Assembly: GCA_965237635.1 (NCBI GenBank)
Contig: CBDEFX010000001.1
Location: 1,488,001-1,552,000 of the forward strand
DNA: 64,000 nt
Source of the DNA: CBDEFX01 sp965237635
Lineage (GTDB): Bacteria > Chloroflexota > Dehalococcoidia > Lucifugimonadales > CAUZJF01
Reading direction: 5' to 3'
The position numbers were made by a program, and so were the translations under genes. Position 1 is the first letter of the stretch. Each line of letters opens with the position of its first letter. Shown here piece after piece: positions 54,219 to 63,517 of the stretch. A model generated the notes under the pieces. That model was not told where the DNA came from. It saw nothing but the letters and a program-made list of their open reading frames with translations, and did not search any database.

Positions 54219-54851
54219 TCAGGGTATTGATGCCGTCTGTTCGCGTCCATCTAACAGCATCACTCTAAATAGAGTCGGGCCTTCCTCCGCATCCCTCTCA
54301 TAGTACTTGGCATACGGGGCCCAGCTTGGATCGTTGACCCGTTTGAGCTCCTTGAAGCCGTACCTTTGGTAAACCGTGTGTGGCAACTGGCCATTATCCT
54401 GATGTATCTTCTTAGAGCCACGCACGAGAGCCCAGGCGAGGAGGCCGTCTATCGACTCCTGAGTCTGGAACCAGTCAATCATGGCCATCAGCAGACCGGT
54501 GCCGAGTCTATTGCCCCACATAGTCTTGTCGGCTGTTTCCCAGGTGCCTCCGGGCTCCCACCCGACGTGATAGCAGCCGAGCGTTAGGTAGCGGCCTCGA
54601 AGTCCAAGGGGTTCGGCAAGGCTGAAATCCCTCCAGGGCTCCGGACCGCCGCTCACGCCTCCCGCGTTCTTGAAGCTCGAGTCGTATTCGCGCACGTAAA
54701 GCTGGCCCAGGTAGCGGCCGTCTTCGAACGCCAGCATAGAACCGATGCCCTGCCTTTCGATCAACTCGCGGAGGTGGTCTGGTGACCTCCAGTCACTCGT
54801 CTCTACGCTTTCGAAGTCACTGACCTCGATGGGGCGGTACTGGATACTCAT
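54219..54851 (-). CDS. GNAT-like acetyltransferase
   Basis: A 210-residue protein whose N-terminal IQYRPIEVSDFESVE and C-terminal TVYQRYGFKELKRV are typical GNAT strands. GNRLGTGLLMAMIDWFQ is the probable acetyl-CoA loop and helix, and the insert WEPGGTWETADKTMWG is unusual. The substrate is unknown. It is probably in an operon with the following small gene. Confidence 0.7.
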   Translation of the reverse strand: MSIQYRPIEVSDFESVETSDWRSPDHLRELIERQGIGSMLAFEDGRYLGQLYVREYDSSFKNAGGVSGGPEPWRDFSLAEPLGLRGRYLTLGCYHVGWEPGGTWETADKTMWGNRLGTGLLMAMIDWFQTQESIDGLLAWALVRGSKKIHQDNGQLPHTVYQRYGFKELKRVNDPSWAPYAKYYERDAEEGPTLFRVMLLDGREQTASIP

Positions 54852-55683
54852 GGCAGCCTGTCAATCATACATTACTCGGGCTGATGCAGCTCTATGTCCG
54901 GTAGGGCTCCGACCAGCGAGAACCAGAAGCTGGTCCGCGAAGCGACCGCCGTCAGCTGAACGCCGGCCAAAGGACCCGACACTGCCTTGCCGCTATCGTC
55001 CCACTGGCTGCCGGTCTCCAAGTCTTCCAAGGAACCATCGTTGAGCCTGAAGCTCAGTTTCTGCCCGTCTACCGTACCTAGATAGCCCACCGCGGTCGGC
55101 CCCTCGGCCCTGCCTATCACCACGACTGTCTCTCCGCCGACCACGTCGTTTAACACCCAGTCCGCGTCGCTCGCCAGTGGGTAGGCCTTGTGGCTTTCGC
55201 GCACCTGGACTGCGAATACCTTGTCGCCCGGACGGAGTCGCCCGTCAAGCTTGTCCTCGCTTACGGGAAAGAAGAACCGCCCTCGGTTGATGCCCTCGGC
55301 ATACCCAACGAAGGGGTCGCGCTCGTACTGGCTGGGGTCGCTCAACCCATCGATATTGCGGCTGAGGATAACCGTTTCCGGGTGCTGGCGCTTCCACTCG
55401 CCCCATGTGGTAGTCATGGACGGGAGCAGCGTGAGCCGCTTCCCCGTCAGCGGTCCGACAATCGACTCGCCCAGGACCTGAAACCAGTACGAGCCGGTCT
55501 GGTGGTCGTACATGACCATGTCGGACTCGTATAAGGCGCTGGTATTGCCGAAGAGCAGCACTTCGCCCCCCAGGTCACGGCTGTAGACCGCTCCACTGAA
55601 ACAAAGCGGACAGTAGGAGACCAGCACCGGCTTTCCATCGATGACGTCGTTGACGATCTCGTGAAAGTTGAGCATCTTGATAG

Positions 55684-55851
<168 letters not shown>

Positions 55852-56122
55852 TCCCGGACGCGTACCCTAAGACAAGGTCTGTCTCCGTCAGCCAGTCGCC
55901 AAGTTCTACCTCGTCGTACTCCGGCTCGTAGATAGGCCGAATCGCGTCCCTCAGGGCCTCAATGACCTGATCTGAGGCCTCGTCAAGCGGTATATAGCCT
56001 CCTCGGAAGGTGTCGAAGACCACATCCTCTAGGTCGACGTTCGCTACGCTGGTATCGACCTTTGGAGGCGGCTCGGTAGGGGTATACAGGGCTAGCTCCG
56101 GCGGAGCCGGCGTGACGGTGGC

Positions 56123-56138
56123 GGGGGGGGGGGGGGGG
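56123..56138. repeat. 16-base G (C on coding strand) homopolymer
   Basis: An uninterrupted run of 16 G on the plus strand, inside the linker of the DUF3179 lipoprotein gene. The frame before and after differs by one base, so losing one or adding two restores the gene. Such tracts slip during replication and are also error-prone in sequencing. Confidence 0.9.
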
Positions 56139-56486
56139 ACTTGGAGTGGACGGAGGCTGCCCTGCGGCAGAACCCTTCGATCCGTCACTCGAGGCAGGTC
56201 GATCAGGTACTGACGTAGCGGATACTGAAGGCGATTCGGCTTGCCGTGCTGAGCAAGCGAGCGTTAACAGCAGGAGCACAGGCAAGAATATGCCGAGCTT
56301 TGGCCGAAGCAACCCCACCAGCGACCTCGTCTCCGTATCTTCGAGCTACCTGGCCGACGTATGACCTAGTTACACGTCCGGTCAGATAACACTTAGATGT
56401 GCACAGTAGCGCCACGGATTCGATCACCTCGCCAAGCGGACGGACGTGAGCAAGGCGGCGTGGACGGGTGGGCGCGAGAGCCGGGC

Positions 56487-57605
56487 TTACGGAGTGATCA
56501 ATGCTCTTGTGACCGCAGTCCCGTCGCTCTTACCGGCCCACTCTGCTTGCTTGAAGGCTTCCTCTATCTGCTCCAATGGGAACTCGTGCGACATGACCTT
56601 TGTCAGAGGGAATCTGTCGCGGGTGCGGACCAGGAAGTCGAGGGCCACGGGAAGGATGTAGGGGTCGTAATGAGTGGTGGGAACGATGTGCTTGACTCCG
56701 AAAAGGATCTTTGACATGTCGAGGGTGACGTTGCTGTTGGGCCATATGTTGCCAATCTCGAGGAACGTGCCTCCCGTCCGCATCATATCGAGGCCCTCTG
56801 GCACGACGTCTGGATAGCCCACGATCTCCGCCACGATGTCGGCGCCTCGGCCGTCGGTCAGTTCCCGGACGCGCTCAACCCTCGACTCGGGAGTTGTGTA
56901 CTCGTTGATGTCGATCGTCTGGTCGGCGCCGCACTGTCTGGCCATCTCCAGCCTACCTTGCACGCCGTCGATGACAATGACCTTGCCGGCCCCCATGTCC
57001 CGGGCAGCGGCGGTCGCGTTGATACCCACGCCGCCGGCACCTTGTATCACTACGCTGTCTCCCATCCGAAGGTTGGCCTGTTGGAGTCCATAGATTGCCT
57101 GAGAAGTGGCGCAGTTGGCTGCGGTGGCCGAAGCATCGGAGAGCTCGTCCGGGACCTTGAAGACAAAACGGCCCGGGTTGAGATAGTAGTACTCCGCGAA
57201 GCCACCGTTGCAGTACGGGTAGTCCTCCACCGGTGCCCGATACTGGAACCGGTTGGGGCAGTTGTTCAGCCCGCCCCGAAGGCAGACGTAGCATCGCCTG
57301 CAAGGGTGGTAATAGGTGTAGACGACCCTGTCGCCTTCGCTGAGCGGCCTCCCCATGGAGTCTGTCGAGACCCCGTCGCCTAATGTATCAACGACGCCAG
57401 TCATCTCGTGGCCAATGATGATTGGGCCAGGGCGGCCGGCGCCCACCGGCTTTACCTCGCCGCGCCACATATGGAGATCAGAGCCGCAGATACCCGCGGA
57501 CTTGACCTTGACCAGAATGCCCCCAGGCTCGACCGGAGGTGGGGGGAGCTCCCTTAGTTCGAAGCGGTACGGCTCAACGAATACGGCCGCTTTGCCCATC
57601 GTCAT
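56487..57605 (-). CDS. zinc-dependent alcohol dehydrogenase-like protein
   Basis: About 372 residues of the medium-chain dehydrogenase family. The catalytic zinc site is AGICGSDLHMW and GHEMTGVV. The structural zinc Cys set is CRRCYVCLRGGLNNC. The NAD loop is GAGGVGINATAAA. It resembles threonine/sorbitol-type dehydrogenases in arrangement; the substrate is unknown. ATG 57605 is used, with longer starts up to 57623 possible. It is a single gene; the region 56364-56486 upstream of its 3' end contains nothing recognisable. Confidence 0.92.
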   Translation of the reverse strand: MTMGKAAVFVEPYRFELRELPPPPVEPGGILVKVKSAGICGSDLHMWRGEVKPVGAGRPGPIIIGHEMTGVVDTLGDGVSTDSMGRPLSEGDRVVYTYYHPCRRCYVCLRGGLNNCPNRFQYRAPVEDYPYCNGGFAEYYYLNPGRFVFKVPDELSDASATAANCATSQAIYGLQQANLRMGDSVVIQGAGGVGINATAAARDMGAGKVIVIDGVQGRLEMARQCGADQTIDINEYTTPESRVERVRELTDGRGADIVAEIVGYPDVVPEGLDMMRTGGTFLEIGNIWPNSNVTLDMSKILFGVKHIVPTTHYDPYILPVALDFLVRTRDRFPLTKVMSHEFPLEQIEEAFKQAEWAGKSDGTAVTRALITP

Positions 57606-57679
57606 TGCGTTGCCCCTCCGCATGGCGTCACACTTGGAATATCAATAGAGCCAGGCAGCGTCGCTCTCGTTGTACAACC

Positions 57680-58078
57680 CTAGTTGGAGCCCTCACCGTG
57701 ACCTCGCGCCTCGCCCGCAACTCTGCTCAGCTTGTTGTCGAACGTGACTAGCGGTACGCCCTGGGCCCTTGAGACGTACATGTAACTAGCGTCATACGTA
57801 GTTAGGCCCGTTTCAAGGGAAAGTCGCAGCACAGCCGCAAAATCCACGGCGACAAACCGCATGTTCATTCCCAACGCTACCTGAAGTGACTGCATCAAAT
57901 CATCCAAGCGCTCTGGGTACGCCATCGCCTTCTTGCGGGCTATGCTTACCAGCTCGAATGGCAGTATGGCTGGCTCCAGCAGCAGATCGTCTGCGACAAG
58001 CGCTTCCGCCTCTTCCTCGCGCGGCTCCCGGAAGGCCATCGCTGCCAAAACGGAGGCGTCCGCAACCCTAGCGGGCAT
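57680..58078 (-). CDS. vapC: VapC-type PIN-domain toxin
   Basis: A 132-residue PIN ribonuclease: VADASVLAAMAF (first Asp), PFELVSIARKK (Glu), TTYDASYMYVSRAQGVPLVTFDNKL (the Asp residues of the third and fourth acidic positions, split over two strands). ATG 58078 overlaps the antitoxin's last codons by 11 bases, as in toxin-antitoxin operons. It should cleave RNA unless bound by VapB. Confidence 0.9.
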   Translation of the reverse strand: MPARVADASVLAAMAFREPREEEAEALVADDLLLEPAILPFELVSIARKKAMAYPERLDDLMQSLQVALGMNMRFVAVDFAAVLRLSLETGLTTYDASYMYVSRAQGVPLVTFDNKLSRVAGEARGHGEGSN

Positions 58079-58304
58079 CCCGATCCTCACGGATCCAGGC
58101 TGTTGCTTCATCGCCGGTCCTAAAGTTCAGCTTCTTTATCTCCCTAGTTGCCTCCTGGACTGACAACCTCTTGGGACCCGCCGCCTCTTCCAGGATCGCC
58201 AGCATTTCCTCCTGCATCGACCGATGGTTACGCTTCGCCTTTTCCCTCAGTCTCTCGATCACGTCCTCAGGGACGTTCTTTATCGACAGATTCACTGAAT
58301 GCAC
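58068..58304 (-). CDS. vapB: VapB/FitA-type ribbon-helix-helix antitoxin
   Basis: A 78-residue protein with the N-terminal ribbon-helix-helix VNLSIKNVPEDVIERLREKA followed by NHRSMQEEMLAILEEA, the FitA-like pattern. The C-terminal tail would fill the toxin's active site. It precedes vapC with an 11-base overlap and probably represses its own promoter upstream of 58304. Confidence 0.92.
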   Translation of the reverse strand: MHSVNLSIKNVPEDVIERLREKAKRNHRSMQEEMLAILEEAAGPKRLSVQEATREIKKLNFRTGDEATAWIREDRDAR

Positions 58305-58399
58305 CCTCGCCTGTTCCGTTCTGGAACCATCATAGAATCAAGCCTGTCTCACAGCAACCGGTGGGACTCGACTGGATATCATGAGCGGGACGAACCGCG

Positions 58400-59650
58400 T
58401 CACTCGTCGAAACCACGCAGGACCAGGCAGGCGTTCTGCCCTCCGAACCCGAAGCTGTTTGAGAGGACGGTATCGACCCTCTGCTGTCTGGCCACGTTGG
58501 GCACGTAGTCGAGGTCGCAATCGGGATCGGGGTGCTCGTAATTTATGGTCGGGTGGATCTCGTCGTTGAGGATGGTCTCAATGGATGCCACCGCTTCCAG
58601 CGCTCCCGCGCCTCCCAGGGTGTGGCCTATCATCGACTTTGTCGAGCTGATCGGTACCTGATAGGCGCGTTCGCCGAACACTGCCTTGATGGCCAGTGTC
58701 TCGGACAGGTCGTTCTTCGGAGTTGAGGTGCCGTGAGCGTTGATATAGTCGATTTCGTCAGGTCCGATACCCGCATCCTCGAGCGCCCAACGAATAGCGC
58801 GTGCCGCTCCGCTTCCGTCCTCGTCAGGCTGCACCGCATGATATGCGTCCGAAGAGACGCCCTGGCCCAGCACCTCCGCCGAAATGTTCGCTCCGCGCGC
58901 AAGCGCGTGCTCGAGACTCTCCAAGACCAAGATGGCCGACCCTTCCGCGGGGATGAAGCCATCCCTCTTGGCGTCGAAAGGACGGCTGGCCTTCTCCGGT
59001 TCATCGTTCTGCCTGCTCAGGGCCTTGATTACATTGAAGCCGCCGAGTCCCAGCTGGCTGATGCCGGCCTCACATCCACCGGCCAGAATAACGTCTGCGG
59101 CACCCCTTCTAACGACCTCCGCGCCTTCACCTATTGCCTGATTTCCAGCGGCGCAGGCCGTGATAATGGTGGACGTATAGCCCTTCAGCCCGAATGTCCG
59201 GCTCACGTTGGCTGCCGCCATGTTGGGAAGGATCATAGGAATAAACCAAGGGCTCATCCTCATTCCGCCCTTCTCGACCAGGACACGGGCGTTCTCTTCG
59301 GTAGTCGGAAAGCCCCCGTTGCCGTTGCCCATTACGACTCCGATGCGCTCCTGGTCCTGAACGGAGTGGTCCAGCGATGCATCTTCGATGGCCAGCGCGG
59401 CGGCCGCCACGGAAAGCTGCGAGAACCGTGCCATGCGGCGGGCTTCCTTCGCGTCCATATACTGCGCCGGATCAAAGTCCTTCACCTCGCCGGCGATCCG
59501 GCAAGGAAAGGGCGTCGGATCGCAGAGGGTGATGGGTCCGATGCCAGACTTGCCCTGGACCAGGCTTCGCCAAAACTCGTCTACCGACTGGCCCAAAGGG
59601 GTGACGGCACCCATCCCTGTAACTACAACTCGTTTTCTAGCTTCTACCAT
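58400..59650 (-). CDS. fabF: 3-oxoacyl-ACP synthase II
   Basis: A 416-residue KAS II. The catalytic Cys is in ITACAAGNQAIGEG and the two His residues are in NAHGTSTPKND and GHTLGGAGALE. SNSFGFGGQNACLVL is the C-terminal glycine-rich loop. It elongates acyl-ACP with malonyl-ACP, so it belongs with the lipid operon 5 kb away. No ACP gene is next to it. It lies 7 bases downstream of folC, so the two are co-transcribed. Confidence 0.95.
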   Translation of the reverse strand: MVEARKRVVVTGMGAVTPLGQSVDEFWRSLVQGKSGIGPITLCDPTPFPCRIAGEVKDFDPAQYMDAKEARRMARFSQLSVAAAALAIEDASLDHSVQDQERIGVVMGNGNGGFPTTEENARVLVEKGGMRMSPWFIPMILPNMAAANVSRTFGLKGYTSTIITACAAGNQAIGEGAEVVRRGAADVILAGGCEAGISQLGLGGFNVIKALSRQNDEPEKASRPFDAKRDGFIPAEGSAILVLESLEHALARGANISAEVLGQGVSSDAYHAVQPDEDGSGAARAIRWALEDAGIGPDEIDYINAHGTSTPKNDLSETLAIKAVFGERAYQVPISSTKSMIGHTLGGAGALEAVASIETILNDEIHPTINYEHPDPDCDLDYVPNVARQQRVDTVLSNSFGFGGQNACLVLRGFDE

Positions 59651-59657
59651 CTTCGCT

Positions 59658-61085
59658 TCACGTCACCTTGTACACAGTGGGTCGCTTCATATCAGGGTAC
59701 AGCTCGGGAGCTATGCCGTTGATCTCTTCGATGACCTCGGCCACGACCGACAAGGAGCCGGTCCCCAGCACCAAGTCGTCCTCCCTAGCCATTTCCATTG
59801 CACTCCTGACAGCTTGCCCAACATCGTCGGACTCGAATAGGACTTCCAGCCCCATGTCGCGGGCCGCCCCGGCGATGACGTTCGTCGGCGCTGACCTCGG
59901 GTGGCGAGACCTCACCACTATCAGGAGAGACGCCAACGCCGCCAGTTCCGCCATCATCTCACGAGCGCTGTGCCCACTGGTGGCACCAAATACTAGAATA
60001 GCACGCCGGAAGCTGAAATTGTCCCGGACGGCCGTCACCAGCCTACCGATCGACGCCGGATTGTGGGCACCGTCGACCACCAGTAGACCACCCTCGCGAG
60101 AGAGCACCTCGAGCCTGCCGGGCCATCGGACACCCGAGAGCCCCTCCAGGATGCTCTCCCGCGAGACCGAAAATCCTGCATTGGCCAGGGTCTCGACGGC
60201 TCCTATGGCGGTGGCCGCGTTCTCGATCTGGTGCTCACCGAGAAGGGGGATACGAACGGGGTAGGTATCGTGGAGTCCGACTACATCGACAAGCTGGCCG
60301 TCGGGATCGACGCTGTGCACCGACCAGGTCACGTCTTCGCCCACCTGCACGACCGGGGCCGAGTTGCGCTCCGCTATGTCCCGGACTACATCAAGCGCCT
60401 CCGCTGGCTGGGGTCCGATCACAACCGGCACCTCGGGCTTGACGATGCCCGCCTTCTCCGCAGCGATAAGCGGCAGGGTGTCGCCAAGGGTTGCGACATG
60501 GTCCAGGCTGATGGCCGTAATAACGGACACCTCCGGATGCACTACATTTGTCGCGTCCAGCCTCCCCCCTAGCCCAACCTCAAGGACCTGAAAGTCGGCT
60601 CCGATCTGCTTGAAATGGACGAATGCGATTGTTGTGAGCAGCTCAAAGGTGCTCACATCGCCGTGTCCGCCGTGCTCGGAGACCCATTCCACTGCCGGCC
60701 AGGTCTGCTCGACCAGCGCCGCGAAATCGTGGCGAGCTATCGGCTCAAGCCCCACCCTTATCCGTTCAACGACCGAGTGGAGGTGTGGGGACGTGTATAG
60801 CCCGACCTTGTGTCCCTGGGCTGTCAGGACTGACGTTATCATAGCCGCGGTGCTGCCCTTGCCCTTGGTACCGGCTATATGGACCGCCGGCACCTTCAGC
60901 TCAGGGTGACCCAGTCGTTCAAGAAGAAGGGCCATTCGCTCCAGGTGAAACACTGCGTGCTCAGGGCTGTGAGCGGAGCGCTCGAAGTCCGCGAGGCCCA
61001 TGACACGCTTAAGAGCGGCCTGGTAGTCGAGCTCGATCGCGGAACCTGATGCCGACGCTTTAGTCTCCACGATGCTGTCTGCCAC
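59658..61085 (-). CDS. folC: folylpolyglutamate synthase/dihydrofolate synthase
   Basis: A 475-residue Mur-ligase-like FolC. The P-loop is AGTKGKGSTAAMI (about residue 70). GLYTSPHLHSVVERI and VLEVGLGGRLDATNVV are family signatures, and DGAHNPASIGRL is in the C-terminal domain. It adds glutamate to folates; with ThyX this serves folate-dependent synthesis. The start is GTG. It lies between an epimerase gene (37 bases upstream) and fabF on the same strand. Confidence 0.95.
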   Translation of the reverse strand: MADSIVETKASASGSAIELDYQAALKRVMGLADFERSAHSPEHAVFHLERMALLLERLGHPELKVPAVHIAGTKGKGSTAAMITSVLTAQGHKVGLYTSPHLHSVVERIRVGLEPIARHDFAALVEQTWPAVEWVSEHGGHGDVSTFELLTTIAFVHFKQIGADFQVLEVGLGGRLDATNVVHPEVSVITAISLDHVATLGDTLPLIAAEKAGIVKPEVPVVIGPQPAEALDVVRDIAERNSAPVVQVGEDVTWSVHSVDPDGQLVDVVGLHDTYPVRIPLLGEHQIENAATAIGAVETLANAGFSVSRESILEGLSGVRWPGRLEVLSREGGLLVVDGAHNPASIGRLVTAVRDNFSFRRAILVFGATSGHSAREMMAELAALASLLIVVRSRHPRSAPTNVIAGAARDMGLEVLFESDDVGQAVRSAMEMAREDDLVLGTGSLSVVAEVIEEINGIAPELYPDMKRPTVYKVT

Positions 61086-61121
61086 GGACCTTAGCTCTCT
61101 AAACGACGCGTTAGGAAAAGA

Positions 61122-62069
61122 CTAGTGATCGCGTATGTGCGCCGGCATAAACCCCAGGTTTATCTTTAGCGCGTCCCCGAGGCCGATCTTCGATACATAT
61201 GCAATGTTACCAGCCAGAGCGCGCGGCGCGAACCCGAAGGCCTTCTCCACGGAGTCCAGATCGGTCGAGCTGTCCGCTTGGAGCATCTTCAGCTGTTCGC
61301 GGGTAGCAGGCGGCCGCGGCACCAGCGCCTCCATTAACGCCAAAGCGGGCATCAGAAGAGGCAACGGCAAGCGTACCTTGACGATCTTGGCGCCGAGAGT
61401 GTCGGCCAAGACGTCCAATATCTCCTCATAGGTGAAGTGCTCGGGGCCTCCGGCTTCGATCGTCTTCCCGACTGTGTCGTCTCTCTGGTACGCTGTCACC
61501 AGACAACGTGCGACATCCTCGACAGCTATGGGTTGGAACCTCGTTCTGCCATCACCCGCCACGGGCACAACGGGCGAAAGCTTGACCTGGGCCGCCAGCG
61601 TGGTGAAGAACTCATCACCTTCACCGAATCCGGCGGAAAAACGCACGATGATGTGGGGGATTGTGCTCCGAATAACCTCCTCGTCGCTCATCCATCTAGA
61701 ATAGAGGTAGGGAATAGAAGGATCCGAGCTGGACCCAAGTACGCCTGCGTGGATAAATCGTTTGACCCCGGCCGAAGTGGCGGCCTCTAGTATGTTTCTG
61801 GTCCCCACGTGGTTCACCCGCAGGAATGTCGAATCGGGACCTTCGCGGAGGACCGCAACAAGATGAACGACCGCTTCCACTCCTTCGCATGCGCGGTTAA
61901 GCGACTCGGGATCGAGAACATCGCCGTACGCGATCTGGGAGCGATGCCGGGATAGGACGGACGCCCTGGACTGTGTATGAACGAGCGCGCGGACGGGGTA
62001 CCCGGCGGAAGTAAAGGCCTCGACGACGCGCCGGCCTACAAACCCTGTCGCCCCCGTCACCAGGATCAT
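61122..62069 (-). CDS. NAD(P)-dependent epimerase/NDUFA9-like SDR
   Basis: A 315-residue atypical SDR. The dinucleotide loop is TGATGFVGRRVVEAF at the very start. GDVLDPESLNRACEGVEAVVHL and the later YLYSRWMSDEEV region follow the NDUFA9/complex-I-subunit-like group; the usual YxxxK is altered to YSRWM. The C-terminus is hydrophobic (PLPLLMPALALMEAL). It might bind NADPH in lipid or quinone metabolism. It is co-directional with folC-fabF. Confidence 0.88.
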   Translation of the reverse strand: MILVTGATGFVGRRVVEAFTSAGYPVRALVHTQSRASVLSRHRSQIAYGDVLDPESLNRACEGVEAVVHLVAVLREGPDSTFLRVNHVGTRNILEAATSAGVKRFIHAGVLGSSSDPSIPYLYSRWMSDEEVIRSTIPHIIVRFSAGFGEGDEFFTTLAAQVKLSPVVPVAGDGRTRFQPIAVEDVARCLVTAYQRDDTVGKTIEAGGPEHFTYEEILDVLADTLGAKIVKVRLPLPLLMPALALMEALVPRPPATREQLKMLQADSSTDLDSVEKAFGFAPRALAGNIAYVSKIGLGDALKINLGFMPAHIRDH

Positions 62070-62184
62070 CTCTCATCCCCCGCGATCGCCTCCAACACGT
62101 GGTCCGAGCGTAGCAGGGGCTCATTAGAGTGTCAACGAAGAGTTGGCCGCGACTTTTTGCGTGTCCGGCGAAGAAGAGAGCGGG

Positions 62185-62862
62185 CTACTGGCCAGCGGCG
62201 GCGGGAGAGGGGCCGTCGGTTGGGGCGCCGTGGCCATCCTGAGAGGACTCGTGTTGAGACGAGGCGCCGTCCGGGGACAGACCGCTTCGCAGATCCCAGT
62301 CTGGTCTTAGAACCTCCATCAGGACGAAGTCCATACCGCTGCGGTGGACGTTTTTGACCTCGCGGAAGCCCGACTTTGCGAAGGACCGCTTGGCCCTATC
62401 GTTCCAGTCAAGGGTGTGGAGGTACACGCGATTGAGGGACGTTGTCGTAAAGATATGCCTCAGGAAGGCATCGATCGCGTCAGTCCCGAAGCCACGACTC
62501 CAGTAGTTACGGTCGCCGATCATGATTCCTAGTTCGGCCTGGCTTCGTTTCTGGTCGATGTCGTAGAACATGCAGTTGCCGATGTGCCGTCCGTCAAGCG
62601 TATCGATGGCGAGGCGCTTCGATATGGGGTTGTCATAGGTGAGTTCATCTCTGGAATATCTGAGGAACGCATCGTAGGACATATCGAGCGGACGGGTGGC
62701 GTCGAGTCGGGCCAGCTCGTCGTCTGTACGCCAGGCGAGGTCGTCGCGGGCGTCTTCGAGGCGCTTCTCCCTTAGGACCACCCTCTTGCCTTTAACTACG
62801 ACCTTCCCCTGCGCTTGCGGGTCTGCCTTCTTCCGAAGCCATGGAAAGGCTTTTTTCAACAA
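62185..62862 (-). CDS. GNAT acetyltransferase (RimJ/RimL-like)
   Basis: A 225-residue protein. VVLREKRLEDARDDLAWR and GIMIGDRNYWSRGFGTDAI (acetyl-CoA loop) are typical of RimJ/RimL-type N-acetyltransferases, and LHTLDWNDRAKRSFAKSGF completes the fold. A C-terminal tail of about 35 residues is low-complexity. The start overlaps the NUDIX gene's 3' end by 71 bases, so they are coupled. The substrate is unknown. Confidence 0.88.
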   Translation of the reverse strand: MLKKAFPWLRKKADPQAQGKVVVKGKRVVLREKRLEDARDDLAWRTDDELARLDATRPLDMSYDAFLRYSRDELTYDNPISKRLAIDTLDGRHIGNCMFYDIDQKRSQAELGIMIGDRNYWSRGFGTDAIDAFLRHIFTTTSLNRVYLHTLDWNDRAKRSFAKSGFREVKNVHRSGMDFVLMEVLRPDWDLRSGLSPDGASSQHESSQDGHGAPTDGPSPAAAGQ

Positions 62863-63265
62863 CCCTTACCTCGTTTCCATAGGTCATGATCTCGAGAGCT
62901 TCGGCGGCAGGGAGCCATCGCGCTTCGTCGAACTCATGGTCGTGCAGCGAGGTATCGCCACCAGTGGCAGACATCAGGTAGAACGCCACGGTCTTGTGGC
63001 AGCGTACCCTGTCCGAGGGTCGCACGAACCAGTAAACTATGTCGTCAATAAAGCCCTTTGGCTCGACCTCGAGTCCAGTCTCTTCGGTTACCTCTCGGAC
63101 TGCCGTCTGTTCCCGTGTCTCGCCAGCCTCGGGCGTCCCCTTCGGCAAGGCCCATAGGGGTGGGTCGTTGCGCCGGCAAAGCACGACTTCGACGCCGTTC
63201 TCCCCTATCCGATAAACAACACCGCCAGCGGATACCAGGCGTTGTACCGGCCCTTTCCGACTCAT
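62792..63265 (-). CDS. NUDIX hydrolase
   Basis: A 157-residue protein. The Nudix box runs from GTPEAGET to REVTEETGLEV (about residues 43-65) with all conserved Gly and Glu residues. The preceding ALPKG suggests MutT/Ap4A-type use of nucleoside polyphosphates. The last 71 bases overlap the GNAT gene, so one start or stop may be slightly off, but both families are clear. Confidence 0.92.
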   Translation of the reverse strand: MSRKGPVQRLVSAGGVVYRIGENGVEVVLCRRNDPPLWALPKGTPEAGETREQTAVREVTEETGLEVEPKGFIDDIVYWFVRPSDRVRCHKTVAFYLMSATGGDTSLHDHEFDEARWLPAAEALEIMTYGNEVRVVEKSLSMASEEGRPASAGEGRS

Positions 63266-63341
63266 CTAACTCCTTACTAGGGATACCTCCGGCCATTCTA
63301 GGGCGAACCCCAGAAGAGCGTCAAGGTTGACGGTCTGGTCC

Positions 63342-63371
63342 TTGAATCCACTCTGCCCTTTGCGTTATGAT
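63342..63371 (+). promoter_or_regulatory. promoter of pyrR
   Basis: TTGAAT (63342-63347), an 18-base spacer and TATGAT (63366-63371). The transcript starts about 140 bases before the pyrR start codon, leaving room for the attenuator. Confidence 0.7.
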
Positions 63372-63418
63372 GTTGTCCAACGAAACATACTACGTGAAGA
63401 AGGATCGACCTTTAAGTC

Positions 63419-63432
63419 AGTCCCGCGAGGCT
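63419..63432 (+). promoter_or_regulatory. PyrR-binding loop in the pyr leader
   Basis: AGTCCCGCGAGGCT matches the conserved PyrR-binding hairpin loop (AGUCC-GNGAGGCU). When UMP is high PyrR binds here and promotes termination at 63485-63516. Confidence 0.8.
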
Positions 63433-63484
63433 GGCAAGGCGCGAGTCCAGACAGGGTACCCTGGCGTCAGACGCCGGACTTCGA

Positions 63485-63516
63485 CCTCTTGCCAGCAGAA
63501 CGGCAAGAGGTTTTTT
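63485..63516 (+). terminator. pyr attenuator terminator
   Basis: CCTCTTGCC (63485-63493) pairs with GGCAAGAGG (63502-63510), followed by six Ts (63511-63516). The T-run ends one base before the TTG start codon of pyrR, a textbook intrinsic terminator placed immediately before the gene. Confidence 0.9.
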
Positions 63517-63517
63517 G

